NCBI GenBank assembly: GCA_963854735.1
Contig: OY978107.1
Span: 813,501-877,500, forward strand
Length of the DNA: 64,000 nucleotides
Source: Marvania coccoides
Lineage: Eukaryota; Chlorophyta; Trebouxiophyceae; Chlorellales; Chlorellaceae
Direction of reading: 5' to 3'
Shown in pieces: positions 25,342-35,928 of the stretch. The number at the start of each line of letters is the position of its first letter. The first letter of the stretch is position 1. A program made the translations under genes and the position numbers. Under the pieces are notes generated by a model. That model was given only the letters and a program-made list of their open reading frames with translations. It had not been told where the DNA came from and did not search any database.

Positions 25342-26668
25342 ATGTTTCGAGCTGGAGCTGCCCTTCTAGAAGCTGTCGGTGGCTCGTTGCAGCCGAGAAC
25401 ATGTCAGCAACTCGACATCTCACGCCTGTTCGCGGCCGCGCAGCTGCAGCGGTACGCAACAGCTACTGCACCGTCCCAAAAACAGCAGGCCACGCCGGCG
25501 ACGTCTCCCTCTGAGGGCACGGAGACCAAGGAGATGAATTTCTGCTCGGCGGTGAACGCTGCGCTGCACACTTTCATGGCCTCAAACGACAAGTGAGCGC
25601 TGTAAATTACGAAGAAAAAGGAGAAAATAAACCTGATTCCAGCCACAGTTTACCTGCCCTCAACTTAAAAATGTGGAAAACACTCTCCGCAGAGTGCGGA
25701 GTCTAAATCTCTCGATATCTTTTCATTCATATGCACATTTTTATTCTTTTTGTAGGGCCCTTGTGCTGGGCGAGGACGTGGCCTTTGGCGGTGTTTTTCG
25801 CTGCACCGTCGGGCTCCTGGAGCGCTTCGGGCGGCGGCGCGTGTTCAACACACCCCTCGCGGAGCAGGGCATCGTGGGTTTCTCGGTCGGAGCCGCCGCA
25901 GAGGGTTGTTTTCCGGTCGCTGAGATTCAATTTGCCGACTATATCTTCCCTGCCTTTGATCAGATCACCAACGAGGCGGCAAAGTATCGGTACCGCTCTG
26001 GGGGCGCGTACGACGTGGGGGGCCTCACAATTCGCGCCCCCTACGGCGCTGTGGGGCATGGAGGGCACTATCACTCTCAGTCGCCCGAAGCTTTCTTCAC
26101 GCACATTCCCGGGATCAAAGTGGTCATGCCAAGCGGACCAGCGGAAGCCAAGGGCCTGCTGCTGGCAGCTGCACGGGACCCCAACCCTGTGGTGTTCTTT
26201 GAGGCCAAGATGCTGTACCGCACGGCCAGCGAGGCAGTGCGCACCGCCGATTACGAGATTCCGCTGGGGCAGGCGCGGGTGGCGGGGGAGGGCACCGACG
26301 TGACCGTAGTGGCATGGGGGCAGCAGGTGGTGGTGGCGGAGATGGCGGCCAGAGAGGTGGCGGAGAGTGACGGCATCAGCTGCGAGGTGGTAGACCTGAG
26401 GACGCTGCTCCCCTGGGACGCAGACACGGTGGCCGCGTCTGTGGAGAAGACGGGGCGGCTGGTGGTGACCCATGAGGCCCCGCTCACCAGCGGCTTTGGG
26501 GCTGAGGTTGTGTCGACGATAGCACATCGATGCTTCTGGAGCCTGCAGGCCCCGCCGGTGCGGGTGGCAGGCTGGGACACGCCATTTCCGCTGATCTACG
26601 AGCCGGTGTACCTGCCCACGGCGCGCAGGCTGGCGGACGCCATTCGGCAGAGCGTGGCAGCTGCGTAA
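25342..26668 (+). CDS. BCKDHB: Branched-chain 2-oxoacid dehydrogenase E1 beta subunit, mitochondrial
   Basis: Beta subunit of the thiamine-diphosphate-dependent E1 of the branched-chain 2-oxoacid dehydrogenase complex, which degrades the keto acids of Leu, Ile and Val in the mitochondrial matrix. Two exons: 25342-25592 and 25756-26668, 387 aa. A Ser/Gln/Arg-rich leader of about 60 residues fits a mitochondrial presequence. Core: [107 protein letters not shown], and near the end [18 protein letters not shown]. The [13 protein letters not shown] block separates it from pyruvate dehydrogenase E1 beta (which has HSQ(C/S)FAAW). The partner E1 alpha and E2 genes are not in the window. TGTAA at 26712. 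Confidence 0.95.
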
Positions 26669-27621
26669 ATGGGGTTTTATGACAATTCAAATATTGAACG
26701 AATGGATACTTTGTAACAACGTTCTGGACGGCAGCAAACCTCGGCGGCGGCGTAATAAAAATACAAATAAAAAAATGCCACAATGCTTCTTTCGCGCTGA
26801 ACATAATGGTGACCTGGTTTAAAGTAGATGGATATGTACAACTGGCTGCTGTCGCGCCGACCCAACAGTAGAGATGCCGCCTCAGGATGCAGTGCCCCGT
26901 GCAGTGCTGCTCGTGAACATATTCATATTGCATGTGATTACTAATTTACGCAGATCATTGTCCCCTTTAAGCCCTAAAACGCAGCATTTTGCAAGAGTCT
27001 TCCTCTTTTTCCCCTCGTTGTTTTAGCCCAAAAGCGACAGGAGGATGAGCAGCAGCTGCTGCGTTTATGGATTAAAGAGCGCCTGCGTTCCCACACCACA
27101 CCACTCCCCAAAACTCGCTTTTCCCCTCCCCACTGGAAAAAAAAAAGTCAAAAAGTCGCAGCATGGCGAAGCATCGCGCCCTGGTTCGTGGCCAAAATTT
27201 TTTGGTTTTGGAAAAGCACATTTTTTGAGCGCAAAAGTGCATTCCCTATAATAGAAATAAATAATCAATAATAATAACAATAGCGAGTCAGCACGCATTC
27301 TTCATCCAACGACCACTCCTCTATTTCGCAAACGGTGCGTCCGCTGCCGTGTTCAATCGCATGTTCCACGGCTTGCAACCACCGCCCGGCCCCAACCACT
27401 GCTGCCCCTCCCAAAGGCGGCAGCTTTTCGGCGCTCATCGCGGTTCCGCACCGTCACGCCTCCCCTGATTTTTAACCTCGAACTTTTCGATTGTTTCGCA
27501 GATCGACACAGCTTCTTCCAAACCCAACCCCAACGCGCGACCGCCAGCCAACCGCACTGACCCTCTTTTACTCTACACGTATCTCGACGCCCGGCGCCGA
27601 ACCCTCCGTGCCCGCACACTC
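26669..27621. other. Intergenic region and likely promoter of the CCT gene
   Basis: About 950 bp with no gene. The stretch from about 27300 to 27620 is GC-rich and CpG-rich without a sustained reading frame; it probably holds the promoter and 5' UTR of the CCT gene. Confidence 0.5.
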
Positions 27622-29156
27622 ATGCACTCCCCGGGGATGAATCCCTCAATCAAATATCACAATAGGTGCGTGTTTGCACCGCGGTTTACCCCCATTCCCC
27701 CACTTAATACCATACACTAACATAATTGTCTTGTTCGCAGTCCCGCCGTGGCCGATGGCGGCCTGAGGTGCTATCCAGCAGAAGACCCATATCCCTGCGA
27801 CATCGACGTGTTCCCCTCCTCAATGCAGCTCGAGTCGGGGCAAGAGGACTTGCGCGACCTGTTGCAGGAGATGCGGGACGGCTCCCGCCCCTGGACCGCG
27901 GACGGCGGCCCCTCCTTTGGCGAGTTTGAGGCCGGGATGATGCCTGGCACCACCGCCCAGTGGGGCAGCGGCATGCAGGGCTTCTGCGCCCCCTCTGAGG
28001 CCGCCGCGATGGCGCAGCATATGACAGACACTGCGGGAACGCCCTTCCACCCCGCGTACATGGGCGGAATGCCGTTTGCACCCCCCCAAGACGGCAACAA
28101 CGCCGCCGCCGCAGCAGGGCAGCCCGCCCCCATGGCCTACGCCCCCCAGTACGCCGTGCGGCCGCCCCCGCAGTGGCAGACGCTCTCGTCGTTTCCGCAG
28201 CAGCAGGGCATGGCAGGGCCACCCCCAGGCGCAGTAATGTACTGCAGCATGCCGCCGTCTGCCAACCACCCAGCATTTGCCGGCGCCCCCATGGTGGTGC
28301 CTCCCGGCTACGCCTACAGCTACGGCTTCCCTGGCTCGGGCATGGGTCAGATGCCCATGCAGATGCAGGGCTTCGCGCCGCCTCCAGGCATGGCCATGCA
28401 GGCTCCGCCGCAATCGCAGCAAGTGGGCGGACCCGCCTTCCCTATGGCCTGCACCTTTGTTTTTCCGCCTGGCGTCATGCACATGCAGCAGAGCATGGCT
28501 GCTGCCGCAAGGCAACAGCAGCAGCCGGCAGCGACAGGGCTGACTGGCCGTGCTCACTCGCTGCACTCCGCAGGCGCCACCAGTGGCGACGAGGGGGCGC
28601 CCACCCCGCCGCGCAAGACCGCCAGCTCTTCGGAGTCCGGGGGCCAGGGCGTGCAGGTGGTGCCAGAGGTGACGATGTCGCGACAGCACTCAGTGGTGCA
28701 GCAGCAGTGCGGGCTGTCTCTCCCCCAGGTGAGAATTTATTTAATTTATATGTTTAACGCATTTTTTTCTGTCATCTACTGGTTTTATTCAATCTCTTTA
28801 TAAACTCGCGTTGTTTCTCACCCTTTCCATCCCCACTTTTACCTGTGTTCCGCTTGCAGGTGGACGCTGGTCGGTACGGCGGCACACATGTCATGATGAT
28901 GCCGTACGGGCGCGAGGTGGTGCTGATGCGGCAGGCCGTGCCCTCCATCACAGGCCGCCAGGCCAGCCTTGAGCGGTATCGCGAGAAGAAAGCACGGCGC
29001 TCGTACTCCAAAAACATCCGATACCACATGAGGAAAGTCAACGCAGACCGCCGCCCCCGGGTCAAAGGGAGGTTCATCAAGGCCTGCGAGGTGGCGGAGG
29101 CCGCCGAGCTCATGAACAATGAAATGCCTGTGGCAGACGGCGACGTCAGCTCATGA
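27622..29156 (+). CDS. CCT-domain transcriptional regulator
   Basis: Three exons: 27622-27665, 27741-28728, 28860-29156; GT-AG, 442 aa. The C-terminal CCT domain (about residues 377-418) is complete: RQASLERYREKKARRSYSKN followed by IRYHMRKVNADRRPRVKGRF. CCT domains occur in plant CONSTANS, PRR/TOC1 and related nuclear proteins and bind NF-Y subunits and DNA. The remainder is low-complexity: Pro, Met, Gly, Gln and Ala-rich, with no B-box zinc fingers and no receiver domain, so this is a CMF-type (CCT only) protein. A conserved-looking acidic N-terminal segment (EDPYPCDIDVFPSSMQL) could be an activation motif. The start uses a 15-codon first exon. No direct clue to target genes; light, circadian or nutrient control are the known themes of the family. 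Confidence 0.88.
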
Positions 29157-29238
29157 AAATATGTAGCAACGCTGCTGCACTGGCAGGTATAGTAAGTAGT
29201 ATTGTATCAGTAATAGTAGTTTTCATTATTATTTGAGA

Positions 29239-29259
29239 TTGCCCCCCAAAGGGGGGCAA
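29239..29259 (+). promoter_or_regulatory. Short perfect hairpin in the CCT gene 3' UTR
   Basis: TTGCCCCCC, loop AAA, GGGGGGCAA: a 9-bp stem 83 nt after the CCT stop codon. It could be an RNA stability element. Function not known. Confidence 0.5.
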
Positions 29260-30891
29260 GTATTTTTTGATATGGATACTGATAACTAATCATGAAAATA
29301 TTCAGCAGAGAGTGATGTGCTGTGCCCATGCCAACCATAGTATCCTTTGCCCTCCCCTCATGACTCTCCCCCCACGTTCACGATGCAAACACATATAAAA
29401 AGGAATTTATTAGTTTTTTTCTTTGTTTTTCTCTTGCCACCCCCTTTTTTTCATTCCCGTTCCATATCGTTAGATTCTTAACCTTTCGTTTGGTTCTTTA
29501 TACCCTCTCTTATTAGATTCTTTTTGTTTTTTCATCTCTGTTCTTTATTGGGGCATTGCGCATTTGGAAGAACTGCCTGATACATGTACAACTCGTTTCT
29601 GCCTGGCGATGTTTTTCTTGACTCCTTCCTTCCCCCGTCCCGCCTCATGATAGATAGGAGGAGGGACGGGGTTGTTCGCACGTGCCCTCTTCACGTTCAG
29701 ATTCATTTGTTTTTTCTTTTATTCGTTTTTGATTTCTTTCTTTATGATTTCTTTTGCCCCACCAACGAACGGCCTCGCCTCATTCATTTATTTTTGCTGC
29801 TTCTCCAATGAGCCTGTGCACTGTGATTGATTGCCCGCCCTGCGTGGCGCCCATGCTAGTTTTTTTTATACATGCCCACCGGCTTGCCGAGAGAACTGCG
29901 CCTTTTTGTGTTTCCATTGCTGCCAACCGACAAATCAGATGACTTTCTATCTGTACTCCCTTTTGTTCTTGCCACAACACCAACGACGCGCCTTTCTGCT
30001 CCTTGCGATTCTCGATTCTTTCATCAGGGGGGCTCCCCTCTGCCCGCTAGCGAGTGGGGCGGGCCCCCTCTCGATGGCATTTTTCATCTGTCTGTCTGTT
30101 CCCTTTTTTTATTCATTCACCACCAAAGACATGCCATGACGATTCGGCAATCCCTGACACCTTTTCCTCCTTCATTCTTTGGCGTACCCATCGCCCTCTT
30201 CTTGTATTGTTGTGTAAATGCCCCGATTATTTGAGTAGTATTTATAGTTGAGTAGAGCTGCTAGCAGAGAGAGAGCAAGAGCTGGAAGGGCGGGCATAGT
30301 TGACTGAAAGAGGAGAATTGCAATGGAAATAAATGCAGAGCCATGCAGTGTCCCAGTTTTGACCCATGGCGTGGCCCGCAAGGTCATGCGCGATAGCTGC
30401 TAAGGAGCAGCAGTGGGAGGGGGCTCCAGAAGCCCCCAGCCATCGTCAAAGTAGTAGAACGGTGGTGTGCGTGGCTGTCGCTATTCCAGCGAGCCACTGA
30501 TTTGTTGGGCGGTTGAGGACTGCGTCAAGATGTTACACCAGCAGGGTCGGCGTGTGCACACGTGCACGTAAAAAAAAAGAACCCCGTACGACAAGAGCGG
30601 CGGGGATGTCTCGACAATGGTTGCTTGCATGAGTGCGGGGCTAGGCCGGAGGGAGTAGCTACTCCCTTGGCCCAGCAATCATGGGCAGCATGGGGCCGCA
30701 TTACGCAGACGAGGTTGCTGTCGCCAAAGGTAGAGTTGTGAGGAACCGACATCGCGCGTCTCAAAGAAATTCTACACTGGCCTGCCGCTTGATTGGGCAA
30801 CGCCACCGTTCTACGTTGCCTCGTGTGCGCCAGGCAGCTTGTTGCGGGATTTGATGGCGATTTCGGGGGCTTGCCTCATCTTGAATACCTT
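29260..30891. other. Long intergenic region, pyrimidine-rich
   Basis: No gene recognised. 29350-30230 is T/C-rich on the plus strand and probably includes the 3' UTR of the CCT gene. A perfect 18-bp palindrome (AGGGAGTAGCTACTCCCT) lies at 30650-30667, flanked by GGCC on both sides. Confidence 0.5.
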
Positions 30892-32458
30892 TCAAATACG
30901 CCGGTTGTCCCACTGCGTTTGAAACTCAGTGCCCGTCCCTTCCGCGGAAGGTCGCCCAGGCGTCACCCACCCCAGGACTTCATCCCCAAACACATAATTC
31001 ACGTTGGCGTGCCAGTCGCCTAAATCCCAGGGGTGCGCCCCGCTGCGCCCAGCGCCTACCCCCTCTGCCGCTGCCGCCGCGTTCAGCTTGGCCGCCACCC
31101 CCTCGTGGTGCTCAATCTGCAGGAAAGAATAAGAAAAAAAATGCCGTATTATTGTTTGTTTTAACCGAGAGTGAATTTATTTGCGAAGCGAGAATAAATC
31201 GTTGAAAGCCGCCGTACAGAGGGGGCATGGCAGCGCTATGAAGGCTGAAACAAAAACAAAAAAAATGGAACAAATTCAAGGTAGAAAAAAAAATTGTTTT
31301 CCCGTACCGTTGTTTTGTTGTGGGCTAGTAGGTGGCAATTCCACACCAACAGCGTGACCAGTGAGAGGCATAGGGGCACAGCAATCGCAGTGGCCGTCAA
31401 CTGCACCAATGCATGCGCCCAGAAAGGCCCTACCCACCCCACTCGTCGCCCCACAGTCAAGCGAAGAGAATCTGCCGCTGCCGCTCCCTCAATACCATCA
31501 ATGCCGCTGCTGCTGCTGTCATCAGTGACGGCACTGCCTATTGCAGCGGCAGTGGACTTGTCGGCGAGCCTCTCTGCCTCGGTGTCCCACCCCAGCGACA
31601 ACTGCACCAACGCAGCGTTGAGCCCCAGGAGCAAGAAAGTAGCATGGGCGGCGGCCAGCGCCAGGTAGAGCGCCATTTGAAAAAATGCGCGGTAGTTGCC
31701 GTGGCCCACGCAGTTGTTGATCCACACGCAGTGGTGGTCCATTCTGAGGGAGAGGGGGAAAGCAAGCAACTAGTAATAAACGGGAGGAGCTACTTTTTTT
31801 AATAAAAAGGAGGAGCTACTTCTTCTAATAGCCAGCCGACTTTGCCCTGAGAAATTCGAAAAAGCCGTGGCAAGAAAAATCAACAGCACGCCCTTTAGCT
31901 GCATATTTCTCACCTCAGCACGCAGCGGCGACACCGCCGGCAGTGGTGGGTGCGCGGGGGCTTTGGCCCATCGCATTTTTGGCACCACCGCTGAGCCCCG
32001 CTGCGCTTCACGTGGAGCACCGCTGCAGAGGCCTCAGGGTCGGGGGTCCAATCTTTAGGCACAGCCCCCGGGTCGCAGAACACACAGGTGAGGTAGGAAG
32101 CCACCCCCAGCAGCGTGAACGTGGTCAGGCCGAGCAGGTGGGTGGCGCCTGAGGTTGTGTAGGGACGATGGTAAGTGAAGATCTGGAGGAATGGAGGGGG
32201 TGGAAACACAGTGAGGCGTTTGATACCGCTTTACAATGAGTAAAAGCTGCCGTTAGAGCTGGCAAGAAGCCTGCGGTGGGGATTTTAGTGATCATGCCAA
32301 GGAAACGAGTCTCAAGCGCGCACCACATTGAACAGCGCCGTTGCGTAGATGAACGCGATGACGCCGAGCACGCTGCCGACGACTCGGTCCACCTTGCGTG
32401 CTTCAGCTTCGGGCGGGCTTTGTTCAACTGCCTCATCGCTAATTCCCACTTTTTTCAT
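30892..32458 (-). CDS. DHHC-type protein S-palmitoyltransferase
   Basis: Attaches palmitate to cysteines of membrane-associated proteins at Golgi, ER or plasma membrane. Four exons: 32458-32324, 32182-31914, 31743-31308, 31116-30892; GT-AG, phases agree, 354 aa. Two N-terminal membrane spans (VVGSVLGVIAFIYATALF; LLGLTTFTLLGVASYLTCVF) lead into the DPG motif (FCDPGAVP) and the cysteine-rich domain (CQKCDGPKPPRTHHCRRCRR, then DHHCVWINNCVG with the catalytic Cys at about 140). Two more spans follow, then the TTxE motif (HNKTTIEHHE) and VNYVFGDEVLGWVTP near the C-terminus. All family landmarks are present. An Asp/Ser/Ala-rich luminal loop with a GIDGIEG segment between spans 3 and 4 is longer than usual. 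The start codon lies only 118 bp from the stop codon of the upstream MIC60 gene on the same strand. Confidence 0.94.
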
Positions 32459-32576
32459 CTTAGCTCGTGCTCTTCCGACAGATGTGCAGTAGTTTCATGG
32501 CACTCAACTTTACTTCTATTTAAAAAATTGTCGAATTCCTTAGAAAAAAAGAAGAATTCGTCAACAGATTTTTTTC

Positions 32577-35093
32577 TTATGCCAGGCTGGCCGTGGCTGT
32601 GGCCGCATGGGCCTCCACCAGGCTGGCCGTCATCTCCGCCACGGCCCGCGCCCGTGCTGCAGCCACCCAATCCTTCACCGCCGTTGCCGCCGCCGTGCCC
32701 TCCGCCGCCGCCTCCAGCTTTTCAGCAGCTTCCTTCAGCCGCCCCCTCACCAGTTCGACTTCCACCCCAGCCAACGCGGCTTCAATCCCGCCGCCAGGCA
32801 GCGCAGATGCCAGCGGCTCCCGCTCCTTCACCCTCATTGCAGCAAACAGCTTTGCCGCTGCAGCCGCCATCATGCCGCCCCTGCCCGCAGGCAGCGCCGC
32901 CAGCTCCCGCGCCGCGCGTTCCACCGAGGGGAACTCTTTCGACAGCTGCTCGCGGGTGGGTACCGCCACCCCCTTGGGGAGCGCCCCAACAGCCGCGCCA
33001 ATCAACGCGTCTCCGCCCGCCGCTTTTTTCAAATACTCCGCAGCTGCGTCCAGCTTCTGCCCCTTGTCCAGCGCGGAACGCAGACTAAACGCCCCCTGCG
33101 CCAGCGCGTGCGCCGCTACGCCGCCCCTCGCTTCATCAGCCCTCTTCTCCAGGGCACTCACCAACGCGCCCAGCTTCATTCTGACGTCGTCGATGGCAGC
33201 CTGGCGCTCCAGGCGCTCTCTCACTGTGAACTGCGCGTGAGCGTTGGCCAGCGCCTCCGCCTGCTCCGCCATCTTGCGGTCATGCACCTGCTCGGCGGCC
33301 TGGAGCGCTTTGGCAACGACGGAGCGGAGGCGCTCTGCGGTGGCGACGGCGGCGGCGCGAGCGGCGTCCGCCTCGGCGCGGCCTTCCGCGGCGACGCGCT
33401 CTGCGGCGGACAGCTCCTGGCGCACGTGCTGTGCCGCGCGGGTGAGCAGAGCACCTAAAGCCTCAGCGTCGGACTCGGCTTGCCTGTAAGTCAAGAAATG
33501 AGAAGGAAGTCGTTTAGTTGTGGAAAGGGTAGGAAACAGATAGATTCTATCAAGCTTGTTTGTTGTTCAAAGGCTGCATGCTATTGGAGACAGAAATCAA
33601 GGGTTCTTAGGAAAGCAAATAATCGTAAAAACCAACAACAGATAACCTGATGTTCCACTTTTATTGCATTTCTCACTTGTGCCGCGATGCGTACTCGTCC
33701 CAGTCGTCGCCGGGACCTCTCCCCCTCTTGGCCGCATATGCCAGCAGCCCCGCTGCCGTGACGTCTGCCGTGATGCCCAGCAGGCGCAGCACGTCAGGGC
33801 TCACCCCCGCAGCACGCGCAGCAGCCTCCGCCAGTTCCTCGGACATCTCCACCAGCGGGGGAGGCGGCGGGGCCTCGGGCACGGCAGTCACCCCTGCCCC
33901 CGCCGCTGCCGCCTTTCTTTTTGAGGGCGTCATAGCTTCGACGCCCTTGGGCGCCTTGGCGATGTCGCTGATCACCGACTCGGCGGCGTCGGAGGCGATG
34001 GCGGTGGAGATGGCCACCTGGGCCGCCTGAGGAAGGGAAAAAGCGGAGTCGTGAGAGAGGAGAAAAAGAGCTTAAATCGGTGGAATGAACGCACGAAAGT
34101 TGGTAGATTTGAAAGATATGCACAGTAGTTGGCCGAACAGCATGTAATATTTCATAAAAATAAAATAAAATTTACTCAAAAAACTAAAAACCTGCCTGCA
34201 AATTTTCGTCCACCCGCTCCTTAGCAACCTCAGCAGCAGCAGCAGCAGCAGCAGGGCCGCCAGCGGGCGGTTGTGGGGCCACCGCGGCATAGTCCTCCTG
34301 CACCAGCTGCTCCGCTGGCTTGTTAAACACATCTTCAATCATGCCCAGCACTTCTCTGCTGTCAACAATCAAAGGCGGCCCTTCTTCCTCCTTGGGAGGG
34401 CCTCCCCCTGCCGCAGGCTCCTCTCCAGCACCCGCTCTATCCTCTGCAGCACCCTGGGGTTCAGCGTCAGCGTCAACAGCAGCAGCAGAAGAAAGCGGCG
34501 GCAGCTCGTGTTTGTCGGAAAACTCTGGCTCCTCTGAAAGCTCAGAAGGCGTTGCGCCTGCCTCCGCCTGGAAGGTGTCCCCTTGCTGCGGTGGCAGCTG
34601 CGTGGGGTCGCCGTCCATTGCAGCGCCTTTGCCGCCGGCAGCGTCGCCGCTGCTGTTTGAGGTCAGGGTATAGGAAAGCACGCCTGCCCCCGCTATGCCT
34701 GCTGCCAGGAGCCGCACGTCCGCAGGGAAGCTGGGGTGAAGCTCCCATTTGGAAGAGCCGCCACCAGCCTGGGCTGCTGCCACTCCTCCAGTTGCAGTTG
34801 CTGCTGCTGCTCCTCCTGGCGCGGCGTTGGCAGGTTGAGAGGCAGGGGAAGGCTTGGACTGATGGCGGACGTAGCCGTGGCCAGTTTTGTGCGCATCGGC
34901 GGATTTGGGTTCGTGCTGCGTGCGGGAGAGGGCGATGGGGGCAGGCGTGCATAAAAAAAAACGATGAGTGATCAAAATGAAGTCGAGAAGGGAAAGCGAT
35001 CCTCACATGTTTGCAGCTTTGCCGTGAACTTGTGATGTTCCTTTTCAGCAGGGTCAGCGCCCGTTTGCTGGATGATCGCGAGCGCACGAACAT
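32577..35093 (-). CDS. MIC60: MICOS complex subunit MIC60 (mitofilin)
   Basis: Core organiser of crista junctions in the inner mitochondrial membrane. Four exons: 35093-35007, 34915-34196, 34026-33677, 33483-32577; 687 aa with consistent phases. Exon 1 is a classical presequence (MFVRSRSSSKRALTLLKRN). A single membrane span follows (DVRLLAAGIAGAGVLSYTL), then an acidic, Pro/Ala-rich intermembrane region, a long Ala/Glu/Arg coiled coil (residues about 390-500) and the mitofilin signature domain (LDAAAEYLKKAAGG, KEFPSVERAARELAALP, VELVRGRLKEAAEKLEAAAE, VKDWVAAARARAVAEM). Intron 2 begins GC (AG|GCAGGT) instead of GT; no in-phase GT donor exists. Plant and algal MIC60 proteins also vary strongly outside the C-terminal domain, as here. 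Confidence 0.88.
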
Positions 35094-35928
35094 ATGATTT
35101 GATTTCAACTCGTCAATCGATGATGTTTCCAAAGGAGTTAATTGGGTTTCGAGATGTGGGATGAGATGGTATAAATTAAAAACGATACAAATAACAAGCT
35201 TATGATTTCGGGTGAATGAGGTTTTGAAAAATGTGCCCTTAAAATTCTTCATTCTTCGGGCTGCTGCTTGGGGAGAAGCCTGAGAAAAGACGAGGTCTGT
35301 GCACCACCCGCCATCGGTTGAGGAGGTAATCTAGGTGCCTGGGAACTGCGGTTGAGAGAGAAGAGAGTCTGCCGCTGCCAGCAGTTGAGGCGGTGGTGGT
35401 GTAAAAAGGGGAGGGTGGGGCAAAGGGGTTTAGTGTTTGCAGGCATGCGACACAGGCATGTAAACATAGGCCTAGAAGGGGACTCTGGTACTTCCCGATC
35501 TGCCCTCGGGGGAGTGCCCCTGGGCGATGGAGCGGCGGCAGGATGGGTCTGGGGATTTAAAAAGACTGGGATGATTGATTGAATGGAATGGGAAAATACT
35601 GAAACGATTGCACAATTAAGCTGCTGCAATATAGTAAGAGAGAGAATTAGGGCGGAAAAAGGGTCAATTTCATTTTGTCAGCGCTGCAACAAAATGGCAA
35701 AATAATAAGGGTACATAAAGTCAATAGTGGATTTAGAATATATTGATGCACATGCATCGTGCATATAGAAATGAATGGTAGCAATAATAATGAATAAATT
35801 GACTGGAAAAAAAAAGAGATATCAATGGGTGCATGCATGGGGTGTTTAGGGGCCATTTAAAGACGTATTCATCGAGTTATAGTCAAATTTATCAAATATC
35901 AAGCGCTGGAAGAGGCAAGAGGCACGCG
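35094..35928. other. Intergenic region between MIC60 and the amine oxidase
   Basis: No convincing gene. Contains one copy of a short dispersed repeat at about 35480-35545. A 126-codon open frame on the minus strand (35249-35629) has no recognisable protein character. Confidence 0.5.
35480..35545 (-). repeat. Dispersed ~65-bp repeat, copy 1
   Basis: Read on the minus strand this reads CTGCCGCCGCTCCATCGCCC, then AGGGGCACTCCCCCGAGGGC, AGATCGGG and TACCAGAGT. Nearly the same series is found on the plus strand at 60112-60175 inside a helicase intron. Confidence 0.75.

Noticed and set aside
27704..28689. Long open frames antisense to the CCT gene
   Set aside because: GC-rich shadow frames of a real exon with low-complexity composition; no start, splice or family support.
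35249..35629. 126-codon open frame on the minus strand
   Set aside because: Pro/Ser/Arg-rich without domain character; it overlaps a dispersed repeat.
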